A stretch of DNA of 64,000 bases from NCBI GenBank assembly GCA_046329575.1, contig JAXLUJ010000014.1, positions 1-64,000 on the forward strand, given 5' to 3'. The notes below the pieces were generated by a model. It was not told the origin of the DNA. It worked only from the letters and a program-made list of their open reading frames with translations, and searched no databases. How positions within the stretch are numbered: position 1 is the first letter of the stretch; the number at the start of each line of letters is the position of its first letter. The position numbers and the translations under genes were made by a program. The DNA comes from UBA1941 sp046329575 (lineage in GTDB: Bacteria > Bacteroidota > Bacteroidia > Chitinophagales > LD1). This document shows positions 1 through 9,641 of this stretch, in pieces.

Positions 1-3000
1 CCCTCCTACCGTCAGGCTCACCGAACCATTGGCCGCACCATTACACGTTACCGCAGTAGCGGTGGCCGTTGCCGTTAATGCAGCAGGCTGAGTGATACTG
101 GCCGATACGGTTACCGTACAGCCGTTCGCATCGGTAACCGTTACCGTATATGTTCCCGGTCCTAAAGCACTACGGTCCTGAGTAGTAATACCCCCCCCCC
201 AGTTGTAGCTATAGGAGGGCGTTCCGCCGTTTACCGATAAGTTAATGGATCCATCTGCAGCGCCGTTACATGTAACATTCGATTTCGTAACTGATGCTAC
301 CAGTAATGCGGGCTGGGTAATCACACTGGTTAGTGTTGCAGTACACCCTTTGCTATCTGTTACTGTTACATTATAAGTTGCAGCGGCTAAAGCCGTGCGA
401 TTTTGAGTAGTTACACCACCTCCCCAATTATAGCTGTATGGGGTATTACCGCCTGTAACCGTCAGCGTGATGGAGCCATTGCTCGATCCAAAGCAGGTTA
501 CGTCGTTCTTAACTGCTGAAACTGCTAAAACTGCAGGTTCATTTACTACCGCCGAAACTGTTTTTTGACATCCTTTTGTATCAATTACGGTCAAAGTATA
601 GGTACCGCCGCTTAAGCCGGTGAGATTTTGTGTAGTTGCGCCATTCGACCAGGCATAAGTATAGGGCGATGTTCCACCGGTAATAGTAGCCGTTACGGAA
701 CCGTTTGCATTTCCATTACAGCTCACATCAACTTTTACCAAAGTGGCGTTGAGAACTGCAGGCTGTGTGATAACTGAAGATGATGTTACGGTACACCCTT
801 TCGCATCTGTAACGGTAACTGTATAAGTGCCGGCCGTTAATCCGGTACGATCCTGAGTAACCACACCGGCGCCCCAATTAAAACTGTAGTTTGTTGTACC
901 ACCGGCTACAGTCAAAGTGATGGAACCATCATTTCCTCCATTACAAGATACATTTGATTTAACAGCCGAAGCAGTTAAAACTGCCGGTTCAGTAATTGTA
1001 ATTGTTTTACTCGCCGTGCAGGAACGGAAATCCGTAACGGTTACCGTATAACTTCCAGCCGCCAAACCAGTGCGGTTAGCCGTAATAATTCCACCACCCC
1101 AATTATATGTGTACGGTGCCGTACCTCCTGATACCGATAAAGTTATTGAACCCGTTCCACCTCCATTACACGGTACGTCAACTTTGGTATATTGAATATC
1201 GATAGGCGATGGCTGATTAATATTGAACACACCCGCTGATGAACAGTTGTTCGCATCAGTAACCGTAAGCGCGTAAGACCCTGCTACTAATCCGGTACGG
1301 TTTTGAGTTATCACTCCTCCACCCCAGTTGAATGTATAACCGGGCGTTCCACCTGAAACTCCGATAGTGATGGCACCATTGCTGCCACCATAACAAGTGG
1401 CATTCGTTGTTGTTGGACTTATTGATATGAAAGAAGGTTGAGATACAATTATAGAAGCTGTTCCCAAACAAGAATTATTATCACTAACCGTTACGGTATA
1501 AGTGCCCGCGGTAAGCGTACTGATATCTTCGGTACTGGCACCATTACTCCAAAGATATCCATAGGCAGGAGTTCCTCCACTAACAGTGATATCAATAGCC
1601 CCATCGTTACCGTTACGGCATTTCACATTTGATGTAATATTAGAAATTGCGATTGCCGGACTTTGTGTAATAGTGCTGCTAGAACTTGCAGTACACCCTT
1701 TGGCATCAGTAACGGTTACAGAATAGGTTCCTGCTGCCAAAGAAGTACGATCTTGGGTAGTAATACCACCTCCCCAATTAAAAGTGTAAGCAGTTGTTCC
1801 ACCTGAAACAGTCAAACTGATGGCACCATTGTTTCCGCCATTACAAGCAACAGGCGTTATATTCGGCACCACTGTTAACACAGCCGGCTGATTAATTAAT
1901 ACCGAAGAAGAAACGCTACAACCATTGTTATCAGTAACCGTTAAAGAATAGGTTCCTGCTGTTAATGACGAACGATTGGCGGTAATAATACCGCCACCCC
2001 AATTGTAGCTATAAGCTGGCGCGCCGCCGGTTACGGTAGAAGTAATTGAGCCATTCGTTCCACCATTACACGAAACATCAGTGCCTGTTAAAGTAAGTGC
2101 AAGAACCGCTGGTTGGGTAATCGTTATACTCTGAGTTGCCGAACAACCGTTGCCATCAGTAACAGTTACCGTATAAGTACCTGCTGTTAAACTACTGCGA
2201 TTTTGAGTGCTTACACCACCATTCCAATTAAAACTATATGGAATGGTACCGCCTGTAGCAGTGAGAGTGATGGAACCATTATTTCCACTATTACATGAAA
2301 CGTTTACGTGGCTTTCTGTTAGTGAAAGTACGGCTGGTTGGGTTACCGTCACTGTATTTGCTACGGTACAGCCTTTACTATCTGTAGCAGTTACCGTATA
2401 TGCTCCGGCAGTTAAACCGGTACGATCCTTAGTGGTAATTCCCCCGCCCCAATTATAAGTATAAGCCGGATTACCTCCTGTTACAGTCAACACAATAGCG
2501 CCATCTGCTTGCCCGTTACATGAAACCGGCGTCATTACAGCAGTGGCGGTTAGCACAGCCGGTTGAGTAATGGTACTGCTGGCTGTAGCAGTACACGATT
2601 TCGAATCGGTAACCGTTACTGTGTAAGTGCCTGGAGCCAGACCACTTCTGTTGGCAGTAGTTATCGCGCCACCCCAATTATAGCTGTAAGCTGTAGTTCC
2701 ACCAGAAACGGTACTTGTAATGGTGCCATTCGATGCTCCATTACAGGTTACATTTACCGGTACCAGAGAAACGCTAAGAACTGCCGGCTCCGTAATAGTG
2801 GTGGAAGAAGTTGCTGTGCATCCTTTGCTGTCTGTAACAGTAACAACATAGGTGCCTACAGTAAGCCCGCTTCGGTTTTGCGAAATCACCCCACCTCCCC
2901 AATTGTAAGTATATGCGGGAGTTCCACCTGACGGGGTGATATTTATCGCTCCGTTGTTACCGCCATTACAACTTACATTGGTTACTGCGGCTGCAACACT

Positions 3001-4830
3001 CAATGCGGTTGGCTGAGTTATAGAATAAGTGGCACTAGCTGTGCAGGCATTTGCATCAGTAACCGTAATAGAATAAGATCCCTGAACTAAATTGTTGCGA
3101 TCTTCCGTAGAAATACCTCCTCCCCAATTATAAGTATAGGGGGTAGTGCCTCCGGTAACCGTAATGTCTATAGAACCGTTGTTACCTCCATTACAAGAAA
3201 CGGGTATAACGGAAGAAGTGATGTTGAGGGCTGCCGGCGAAGACACAACATTACTTAATGTAGCGGTACAGCCTTTGTTATCAGTTACGGTAACTACATA
3301 AGTGCCATTGGTCAATCCACTGCGGTCTTCTGTAAGCACGCCTCCGCCCCAGTTATAGGAATAGGCTGCAGTACCACCTGAAGCGGTCAAATTAATCGCT
3401 CCATTTAATTGACCGTTACATTGAACATTCGTAATAAGCGAAGTGAGCGTTAATGGAGCAGCAGGTTGCGTTACGGTATTCGATAAGGTAACCGTACAAG
3501 ATTTGCTATCAGTTACAGTTACCGTATAATTTCCTGATGGCAGACCCGTAATATTTTGAGTGGCAGCACCATTACTCCAACTATAAACATATGGAGCCGT
3601 TCCCCCCGCTGGTGTTAGATTTACTGCACCGGTGGATTGACCATAGCAGTTAACATTGGTTACAGCAGGAGCAACCGTCAATGCACTTGGCTGCGTCACC
3701 ACAGCCGAAACGGTTACCGTACATCCATTGTTATCGGTAACGGTAACCGAATAAGTGCCGGCAGTGATAGCCGACCGGTTTTGGGTGGTAACACCTCCTC
3801 CCCAATCATAACCGTAAGCCGGTGAACCGCCGTTTACCGTTAGTGTAATTGCACCATTATTTCCACCATTACAGGAAACCGGAGTTACCAAAGCGGATGC
3901 AGTCAGAACCGTTGGTTGGGTAATAGTGGCTGAAGCCGAGGCCGTACAGCCTTTGCTATCAGTAACGGTAACCGAATACGTTCCAGGGGCTAGTCCAGAA
4001 CGATTTTGTGTAATAATGCCAGCGCCCCAATTGTAAGTGTATCCAGCAGTACCGCCGGAAGTGGTTAAAGTAATCGTTCCATTGGCTGCGCCATTGCAAG
4101 TTACATTAGTCTTTGCCAATGATGCCGTTAAAATAGCCGGTTCAGTTAACGTTACACTTGCCGTTGCCGTGCAACTTTTACTGTCAGTAACGGTAACTGT
4201 ATAAGTTCCCGGTGCAAGGCCGGAACGGTTTTGTGAGGTAACGCCGCCGCCCCAATTATAGGTATAAGCTGCAGTTCCTCCGGAAGCCGTTGTTGTTATA
4301 GCGCCATTGTTAGCGCCATTACAAGTGATACCCGTTACTGCCAGCGAAGCAGTTAATGCAGTTGGCTGTGTTACTGTAAAAGATGCCGTAGCAGAACAGT
4401 TTTTGGAATCCTTAACAGTAACAGAATATGTACCTGCAGTGATGGTAGTAAGTCCCGAAGTGGTGGCGCCTGTATTCCAGATGTACGTATAACCTGGCGT
4501 TCCTCCGGAAGCAGTCAAACTAATCGCGCCATTTGTTCCTCCATTACAAGAAACATTAGTTACCGCTCCGGCAATTGCTACCGGTGTAGGCTGGGTAATC
4601 ACAACAGTTTGGGTAGAAGTACAACTAAATCCATCCGTAGTGGTTACTGTGTAGGTTCCTGCAGTGAGTCCGGATCGATCTTGAGTAGACACGCCTCCAT
4701 TCCAGGCATATGTGTAGGGTGTTATTCCATTGCTCACCGATAGATCAATGGCACCGTTCGAACCGCCGTTGCAATCCACATTAGTCTGAGTATATGAAGT
4801 AGCCAGATTGCTCTTATATAAATTGATCGT
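1..4830 (-). repeat. Array of about 22 SprB repeats, period about 225 bp
   Basis: The Cys-Asn-Gly core of the repeat, seen on the plus strand as variants of ccattaca, recurs near 48, 266, 490, 717, 942, 1168, 1394, 1617, 1845, 2070, 2292, 2515, 2743, 2968, 3193, 3415, 3646, 3874, 4095, 4320, 4545 and 4770. That is 22 copies at a spacing of about 222-231 bp, all inside the one reading frame. Protein motifs are strongly kept while the DNA differs between copies. A minority of copies (for example those near 1617, 3646 and 4545) have a different middle segment, lacking the GGG of the WGGG loop. The array continues past the left edge. Confidence 0.92.
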
Positions 4831-6255
4831 CTTTATATATTGAGAAGTACAAGTTCCAAACGAAGTGGTAACAGTATAAGAGGTATTGGCGGTAATATTC
4901 GCTACCGGATTGTAAATGTTGGTGGCCGACAAGCCTGCAGCCGGACTCCACGCATAAGTAGCCGGATCGAGGCCGGAACCGGTGAGGGAGGCGGTGAGTT
5001 GTGCATTCTGACCCGGGCACAAAGTAGTATCATCAACAGTTAAAACAGAAGTTGGCGGATCTTTAATCGTGATGCTGGCACTGTCATAAACCAAACCAGA
5101 ACATGGATCAATCAAACGGATCTTTACGGTTTCTGTTCCTTCAACAATACCATCTGAAATCGGTACCAGCGAAATCGTGGCGGTAGTACTTCCTGCAGGA
5201 ATGGTTAGCGTACCGGGCAAAGTATTATAATCTACACCATTGGTTGCAGTACCGGCAGTAGTATACGTAACAATCTGATTGGTAGACGGCGCAGTTGGCA
5301 GGGAAATCGTAAACGTTCCATTTACACAACCCTCATACGTGCTGCTAAAACCACCCGCTACGGCTGGCGCCACTGTTACTTTTGCCGCGTTTGATTGAAA
5401 AGAAGAAGCCTCTAAGAGTACACCGGAATCGTAAACCGCGTCAAAAATATCTTCTACGGCCAACTTCATGGTATAGGTGCTACAAGGCTTTACAGGAATA
5501 GTGGCTACAAATACTTTGGTCATGCCGTCGTATACAATGCACGAACTACCATTGTTATTTATATACTGCGAAGCATAAGCTGTAGATTCCCCTGGCAAAG
5601 TACAGTTGCCACCACCTGCCGCAACACCCGGCACTCCCGGATTTACCGCATTAATGGAAACAGGAAGCGTAGTAGATGGAATCAATGCCACATTCTGTGA
5701 AACATAGTTGCCACCGCCCGGATTCGGACCACTAATGAAAAAACCGAAAACATCGTTGAAAACCGAACATACATACTCAGGATATTCATCAGATCCGAAA
5801 ACATATCGGAACGTAAGTAAGTTTCCTTGCGGTACGATATTGAAAGTGAGCACACATTTATCATAACCATTACCTGCACTTACACCGGCCAAAGCATTCA
5901 GATCGGGATCGCTATTGGCCGTATTACTGTAGGCCGTACTGGCATTGGGTGAATATACTTGTGTACCCGCGGCATTAGGAATGGAATTTACGTTGCCACT
6001 GGAAAGCGCCACACCATTTGCAATTCCTATAGTACAAGTATTGCCCCCGGTGAATGTTCCTGAGCCCTTATTCGTAGCCGATGCATTTCCGCAACTGAGC
6101 GTGGCTCCTGTAACGGTTACTCCCGAGCCCGCTAACGTAGCTGCCAGAGTGGCTGCATTGTTCGTTGGCGTCATTACGATCTGGGCACGCAAACCTGTAA
6201 TGATAAAAATCATCAGCAGGGTTGCAGCAAGATGTTTTGATAAAATAGTTTTCAT
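1..6255 (-). CDS. Giant SprB-like cell-surface adhesin, 3' end outside the window
   Basis: Reading frame open from an ATG at 6255 to the left edge (2085 codons seen, no stop), so the C-terminus is missing. Residues 1-25 are a signal peptide ending in LRAQ. Residues about 28-280 carry the hallmarks of the choice-of-anchor L domain, including FRYVFGSDEYPE and NDVFGFFISGP. A Calx-beta-like stretch follows (GVDYNTLPGTLTIPAG, then EGTETVKIRL), then a PKD-like linker, and from about residue 485 an array of SprB repeats of about 75 residues (core CNGGxNGAI, YTYNWGGG, AGTYTVTVTD). SprB of Flavobacterium johnsoniae is the mobile gliding adhesin exported by T9SS. The role here, surface adhesion or gliding, is inferred from that family. 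The same codon phase holds at 6255, at 4741-4800 and at 1-60, so no net frameshift is visible. A T9SS sorting domain would be expected outside the window. Confidence 0.9.
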   Translation of the reverse strand, partial: MKTILSKHLAATLLMIFIITGLRAQIVMTPTNNAATLAATLAGSGVTVTGATLSCGNASATNKGSGTFTGGNTCTIGIANGVALSSGNVNSIPNAAGTQVYSPNASTAYSNTANSDPDLNALAGVSAGNGYDKCVLTFNIVPQGNLLTFRYVFGSDEYPEYVCSVFNDVFGFFISGPNPGGGNYVSQNVALIPSTTLPVSINAVNPGVPGVAAGGGNCTLPGESTAYASQYINNNGSSCIVYDGMTKVFVATIPVKPCSTYTMKLAVEDIFDAVYDSGVLLEASSFQSNAAKVTVAPAVAGGFSSTYEGCVNGTFTISLPTAPSTNQIVTYTTAGTATNGVDYNTLPGTLTIPAGSTTATISLVPISDGIVEGTETVKIRLIDPCSGLVYDSASITIKDPPTSVLTVDDTTLCPGQNAQLTASLTGSGLDPATYAWSPAAGLSATNIYNPVANITANTSYTVTTSFGTCTSQYIKTINLYKSNLATSYTQTNVDCNGGSNGAIDLSVSNGITPYTYAWNGGVSTQDRSGLTAGTYTVTTTDGFSCTSTQTVVITQPTPVAIAGAVTNVSCNGGTNGAISLTASGGTPGYTYIWNTGATTSGLTTITAGTYSVTVKDSKNCSATASFTVTQPTALTASLAVTGITCNGANNGAITTTASGGTAAYTYNWGGGVTSQNRSGLAPGTYTVTVTDSKSCTATASVTLTEPAILTASLAKTNVTCNGAANGTITLTTSGGTAGYTYNWGAGIITQNRSGLAPGTYSVTVTDSKGCTASASATITQPTVLTASALVTPVSCNGGNNGAITLTVNGGSPAYGYDWGGGVTTQNRSAITAGTYSVTVTDNNGCTVTVSAVVTQPSALTVAPAVTNVNCYGQSTGAVNLTPAGGTAPYVYSWSNGAATQNITGLPSGNYTVTVTDSKSCTVTLSNTVTQPAAPLTLTSLITNVQCNGQLNGAINLTASGGTAAYSYNWGGGVLTEDRSGLTNGTYVVTVTDNKGCTATLSNVVSSPAALNITSSVIPVSCNGGNNGSIDITVTGGTTPYTYNWGGGISTEDRNNLVQGSYSITVTDANACTASATYSITQPTALSVAAAVTNVSCNGGNNGAINITPSGGTPAYTYNWGGGVISQNRSGLTVGTYVVTVTDSKGCTATSSTTITEPAVLSVSLVPVNVTCNGASNGTITSTVSGGTTAYSYNWGGAITTANRSGLAPGTYTVTVTDSKSCTATASSTITQPAVLTATAVMTPVSCNGQADGAIVLTVTGGNPAYTYNWGGGITTKDRTGLTAGAYTVTATDSKGCTVANTVTVTQPAVLSLTESHVNVSCNSGNNGSITLTATGGTIPYSFNWNGGVSTQNRSSLTAGTYTVTVTDGNGCSATQSITITQPAVLALTLTGTDVSCNGGTNGSITSTVTGGAPAYSYNWGGGIITANRSSLTAGTYSLTVTDNNGCSVSSSVLINQPAVLTVVPNITPVACNGGNNGAISLTVSGGTTAYTFNWGGGITTQDRTSLAAGTYSVTVTDAKGCTASSSSTITQSPAIAISNITSNVKCRNGNDGAIDITVSGGTPAYGYLWSNGASTEDISTLTAGTYTVTVSDNNSCLGTASIIVSQPSFISISPTTTNATCYGGSNGAITIGVSGGTPGYTFNWGGGVITQNRTGLVAGSYALTVTDANNCSSAGVFNINQPSPIDIQYTKVDVPCNGGGTGSITLSVSGGTAPYTYNWGGGIITANRTGLAAGSYTVTVTDFRSCTASKTITITEPAVLTASAVKSNVSCNGGNDGSITLTVAGGTTNYSFNWGAGVVTQDRTGLTAGTYTVTVTDAKGCTVTSSSVITQPAVLNATLVKVDVSCNGNANGSVTATITGGTSPYTYAWSNGATTQNLTGLSGGTYTLTVIDTKGCQKTVSAVVNEPAVLAVSAVKNDVTCFGSSNGSITLTVTGGNTPYSYNWGGGVTTQNRTALAAATYNVTVTDSKGCTATLTSVITQPALLVASVTKSNVTCNGAADGSINLSVNGGTPSYSYNWGGGITTQDRSALGPGTYTVTVTDANGCTVTVSASITQPAALTATATATAVTCNGAANGSVSLTVGG

Positions 6256-6358
6256 GCAGGAACCGGTTCTTTGATTAATCATATTCGCTTACGTACAATC
6301 GAGACGTAAGTTTCACACCAATTCCGCTGAAAACGTGGGTTTCAGGTCGTCAATAAAT

Positions 6359-6374
6359 CCACAGCATCCTGTGG
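6359..6374. other. Short inverted repeat in the leader of the giant adhesin gene
   Basis: CCACAG and CTGTGG face each other across the four bases CATC. It lies about 105 bases upstream of the ATG at 6255 and downstream of the candidate promoter at 6404-6432, so it would be in the 5' leader of the transcript. No T-run follows on the minus strand, so it is not an obvious terminator. Function unknown. Confidence 0.4.
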
Positions 6375-6403
6375 TTGTCCTGTTGTTAAAACAATTGTTA
6401 AAT

Positions 6404-6432
6404 TAAATATATTTATCCTTATGATTTTCAAT
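6404..6432 (-). promoter_or_regulatory. Candidate Bacteroidota-type promoter for the giant adhesin gene
   Basis: On the minus strand ATTG (6432-6429), 17 bases, then TATATTTA (6411-6404). This is one mismatch from the Bacteroidota -7 consensus TAnnTTTG, and the spacing is slightly short of the usual 19. It would leave a leader of about 140 bases before the ATG at 6255. Motif match only. Confidence 0.4.
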
Positions 6433-6505
6433 AAGTTGAAAAAATATGCTGAGGATAAATTCGAGTCCAGAAACGGCTAAAAAAGTGTTCAGTGAAAAAT
6501 TTTCC

Positions 6506-8425
6506 TCAAAACGATTTTAACACTTTATAGTTCCTCTTTTTATCCCCCGAGGTCAACTCTAATGTGTATAATCCGGCTGCTAATTCCGGTTCAATTTCAA
6601 TCGTATTGGTGCCGTGTTCCAAAACAAAGCTTTTCACCACCTTACCTAAAGCATCTGCAATGCGACCTGAACCTCCTGCGGGTAACGAAATCACAAAATG
6701 GTCCACAAAGGGGTTCGGAAATAATTTAATTTCAGAATTATTTAAATAATTAATTCCCGTAATTTCAGGTATATAATTTATAATTTGATTTAATTTTAAT
6801 TCACAATTTTTACCGGATACCATTTGTAATGAAACCAAATAATTCTGAGCGGTTTCATAGTGATGAACCGGAGCCACTTCAACCGATGAATCACCATCAC
6901 CAAAATGCCATTTAATACTAGTGCCGGCCGGGTCACAAACAAAGTAAAATGAATCGGCCGATATCGACCATGTAAAATGAATAACCGGACAAGTATCTGT
7001 CTCAACCAAACGGCCTACACTGTCGGCACAGTAACCGTTTGACGCGATTTGCCAAACCATAAAATTACCTGCCCCGGAATACTGATGTACCGGATGACTA
7101 TTGCCGGAATAGGTGCCATCACCAAAACGATATTGCACCGAATTTGCGTTTGCAGAACTGTCCCAAAAAATTACTTCGGTGTGAAATACGGAATCCCCAA
7201 AACCTGCAACCGGACGACTCAAAACGTGTACTTCAAATTCTGCAAGATCGCTGTTCACTTCATTTTTTGAAAGCTCCCTTAATTTTAATTTAAAAACACC
7301 CGGATATTCCCATTTAATTTTAATTAAATTATTATTTACTGAAAGTATGGTACCGCCGGAATCTAACTGCCAGCAATATTGACTTCCTGAATGCGCCTGC
7401 ACCTGATAAAGTGCGGAATCTTCAATACAAATGGTTGACATACCGCTAATTACAGGCAACCCGGGCTTTAAGGTTTCTAATAAGAACGGACAAGTATATT
7501 TATAAACCGTATCTAAAAGAGATGCGTTAAGCAGCCAAGGCTCATGCCCCTCACCTACTAATGGAACCAGCTTGTTCTTCATATGCTGGTTGGTCATGCG
7601 CCGATGAATGGCCTTACTTCCATACACTACCGGAAAAACCGGATACGAAAACGGATTGCCTGAAACATAGGGTACCAAAGGGTCTTGGTCACCATGAAAT
7701 GAGATAACGGCAACACTATCGCTCCACTTGTTCCCTTCAATAAATGAAGTATCGAGAATTGCCCCCCAATTGTTGATGATTCCGCGAATGCGCGGGCAGT
7801 GGCGATTGTTGTCGGTGTTTCCAGAGCAATCGAAACATCCCAAATCATCGGGTTCTAAAAACGTTCCATAGGTTTCTGCCGGTCGTTGACTTTCTTCCAG
7901 AAAAGTTTGATGCAGCGCCGAAAAACACCCTGCACTGGATCCTGTTAAAAAAATAGCTGCAGTGTCGATTCGATAGGCGCCGGCTCTCTGACAAAGAAAA
8001 CGCATAGCGGCACGCTCGTCCTGCGCCGCCCGGTAAACAGCTCTGGGCGGGCTAGATGCATCTACTACATTGAATCCCTTTCTATAATCAATTGAAACAA
8101 CAACATAACCACACTTCGCAAAATACTCGCAAAAGGTGGGCACCGGTGGTTGGTTTTTATCGCCTATCAGAAATGCGCCGCCATAAGCATAAATCATCAG
8201 CGGTCTGTTCCGAAGGGTATCACCTGTGGGTTGATAAATATCCAGATACAAATCCTGAGAAATCGGCAATCCATACGGAATGGCACTACCGTAAAGCACT
8301 TGTGAAGTTTTTGTAACGTTGGGAAATACAGGATGCGTGTAACGATCGCTCACGCAACCTTGCCCCAATAAATTACTTAACGTTAAGCTGCAAAAGAGGA
8401 ACAGATAGAACTTCTTCATATTCAT
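6506..8425 (-). CDS. Secreted alpha/beta-hydrolase (esterase) with PKD domains and T9SS sorting tail
   Basis: Start taken at the ATG of MNMKKF (8425), because a typical signal peptide begins there; an in-frame ATG 11 codons upstream would add a charged stretch. Counting from 8425: signal peptide to about residue 22, then a carboxylesterase-type hydrolase domain (about 40-320) with an oxyanion segment YAYGGAFLIGDK, nucleophile elbow GSSAG (Ser164), acid in HGDQDPLVPY and a histidine in GEGHEP. Two PKD-like domains follow (WDSSANANSVQYRFGDG and GTSIKWHFGDGDSS), then a type A T9SS C-terminal domain beginning LFPNPF and ending in a Lys-rich VLKSF. The predicted product is cell-surface or secreted and cleaves an ester whose identity cannot be read from sequence. 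It lies upstream of the giant adhesin on the same strand, 250 bp away, with no clear terminator between. Confidence 0.87.
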   Translation of the reverse strand: MNMKKFYLFLFCSLTLSNLLGQGCVSDRYTHPVFPNVTKTSQVLYGSAIPYGLPISQDLYLDIYQPTGDTLRNRPLMIYAYGGAFLIGDKNQPPVPTFCEYFAKCGYVVVSIDYRKGFNVVDASSPPRAVYRAAQDERAAMRFLCQRAGAYRIDTAAIFLTGSSAGCFSALHQTFLEESQRPAETYGTFLEPDDLGCFDCSGNTDNNRHCPRIRGIINNWGAILDTSFIEGNKWSDSVAVISFHGDQDPLVPYVSGNPFSYPVFPVVYGSKAIHRRMTNQHMKNKLVPLVGEGHEPWLLNASLLDTVYKYTCPFLLETLKPGLPVISGMSTICIEDSALYQVQAHSGSQYCWQLDSGGTILSVNNNLIKIKWEYPGVFKLKLRELSKNEVNSDLAEFEVHVLSRPVAGFGDSVFHTEVIFWDSSANANSVQYRFGDGTYSGNSHPVHQYSGAGNFMVWQIASNGYCADSVGRLVETDTCPVIHFTWSISADSFYFVCDPAGTSIKWHFGDGDSSVEVAPVHHYETAQNYLVSLQMVSGKNCELKLNQIINYIPEITGINYLNNSEIKLFPNPFVDHFVISLPAGGSGRIADALGKVVKSFVLEHGTNTIEIEPELAAGLYTLELTSGDKKRNYKVLKSF

Positions 8426-8546
8426 AAAAATAAAAATCCCTTCTTTCTTCAAATACAAAAAAACAACTTCTGCAAAAGTGTGAATCGGTTGACTATAATT
8501 CTCTCGTTTAGGTTACATTCGGCTACTAACTTTTTAAACTTCTTCA

Positions 8547-9578
8547 ATGGTCCGTAAGCTAATCCTTCCACTCTTTGTTTTGATTTTCAGTTCCTGTAAA
8601 CAACGAACACTGCCAATGGTTTCTCAAAGTCCGGTACCTTCGTTTAATGAAGTGCAATCGGGTGGCGTAAAAATGATAGCCGTCAGAAACGGTAGGTATC
8701 GGGTATGGACGAAAAAATTCGGTAACGGGAACATTAAGGTGCTGTTGCTTCACGGCGGCCCGGGGCTCACTCATGAATATTTTGAATGTTTTGAAAGTTT
8801 TATGCCGGCCTGTGGTATTGAGTGTTATTATTACGATCAGCTAGGCTCGGCCTATTCCGATAAACCGGATGACACTTCTTATATCGCTCTCGATAAATTT
8901 GTTGATGAAGTAGAAGACGTTCGTGCAGGATTAGGGCTTGACAGCTTTTACCTGCTCGGCCACTCCTGGGGCGGTATGCTCACCATGGAATATGCCACAA
9001 AATATCCGGAGCATTTGAAGGGCGTAATCATTTCCAATATGACCGCTTCAATTCCCGATTACGTAACTTATATCAATAAACTCCGAAATAAAATGCCCGC
9101 ACCGGAAGTAGCCGCCATGCTTCGCTATGAGCAAAACAATCAAAGTAATGATCAGGAGTATCAGCGGCTGGTAAAAAAACTTTATAACAAACATATCTGC
9201 CGGCTTCAACCATGGCCGGAACCCTTAGAGCGCTCATTCAGAAATATTAACAGCACCGTTTATAACACTATGCAAGGCAATAATGAATTTGTAGTTACTG
9301 GCAAGTTCAAAAACTGGAATGTGTGGAATCGACTGGCTCAAATTAAATGTCCGGCCCTTGTAATTGGTGCCGATTATGATGAAATGGATCCTGAAGAGAT
9401 TCGGAGAATGGGTAAATTAATTCCAAAAGGAAAGGTGCTGATGTGTAAAGGAAGCCATATGTGTATGTGGGACGATCAACAGCACTATTTTAATGGCCTG
9501 ATTCGCTTTTTACGAATGACGGAAAACGGGGAATGGAACAGCCGGTCGGCCGATCAGGCCCTTACCTATTTCGAATAA
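8547..9578 (+). CDS. Prolyl-iminopeptidase-like alpha/beta-hydrolase lipoprotein (S33 family)
   Basis: A lipoprotein signal peptide ends in the lipobox IFSSC with Cys17, so the enzyme is probably membrane-anchored in the periplasm or outer membrane. The hydrolase core has HGGPG (residues 69-73), typical of proline iminopeptidases, the nucleophile elbow GHSWGG (Ser140), an acid in GADYDEMDP and a histidine in KGSHMCMWDD. Family S33 enzymes release N-terminal proline from short peptides; related enzymes act on other amides or esters, so the substrate is uncertain. It is divergent from the esterase gene at 8425, and a TACATTCG box at 8514-8521 resembles the -7 promoter element with one mismatch. 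It appears to be a single-gene unit. Confidence 0.85.
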   Translation: MVRKLILPLFVLIFSSCKQRTLPMVSQSPVPSFNEVQSGGVKMIAVRNGRYRVWTKKFGNGNIKVLLLHGGPGLTHEYFECFESFMPACGIECYYYDQLGSAYSDKPDDTSYIALDKFVDEVEDVRAGLGLDSFYLLGHSWGGMLTMEYATKYPEHLKGVIISNMTASIPDYVTYINKLRNKMPAPEVAAMLRYEQNNQSNDQEYQRLVKKLYNKHICRLQPWPEPLERSFRNINSTVYNTMQGNNEFVVTGKFKNWNVWNRLAQIKCPALVIGADYDEMDPEEIRRMGKLIPKGKVLMCKGSHMCMWDDQQHYFNGLIRFLRMTENGEWNSRSADQALTYFE

Positions 9579-9641
9579 AATGAAGCGTTCGATTGTTTAA
9601 AGATTTTCTTAACATCGCAAAAATTTTAATCATATTTTCCA

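Noticed and set aside
1..4830. Regular 225-bp spacing as a possible CRISPR or satellite array
   Set aside because: The units are in one reading frame and translate to SprB repeats; spacing is far too long for CRISPR and no cas genes are present.
1..6255. Possible frameshift or pseudogene, because no complete frame is closed in the window
   Set aside because: The frame phase is the same at 6255, 4770 and 1-60, and every part read translates to expected motifs; it is simply cut by the window edge.
5945..6274. A 109-codon plus-strand frame opposite the adhesin N-terminus
   Set aside because: The minus strand has a signal peptide and recognisable domain here; the plus frame is a by-product.
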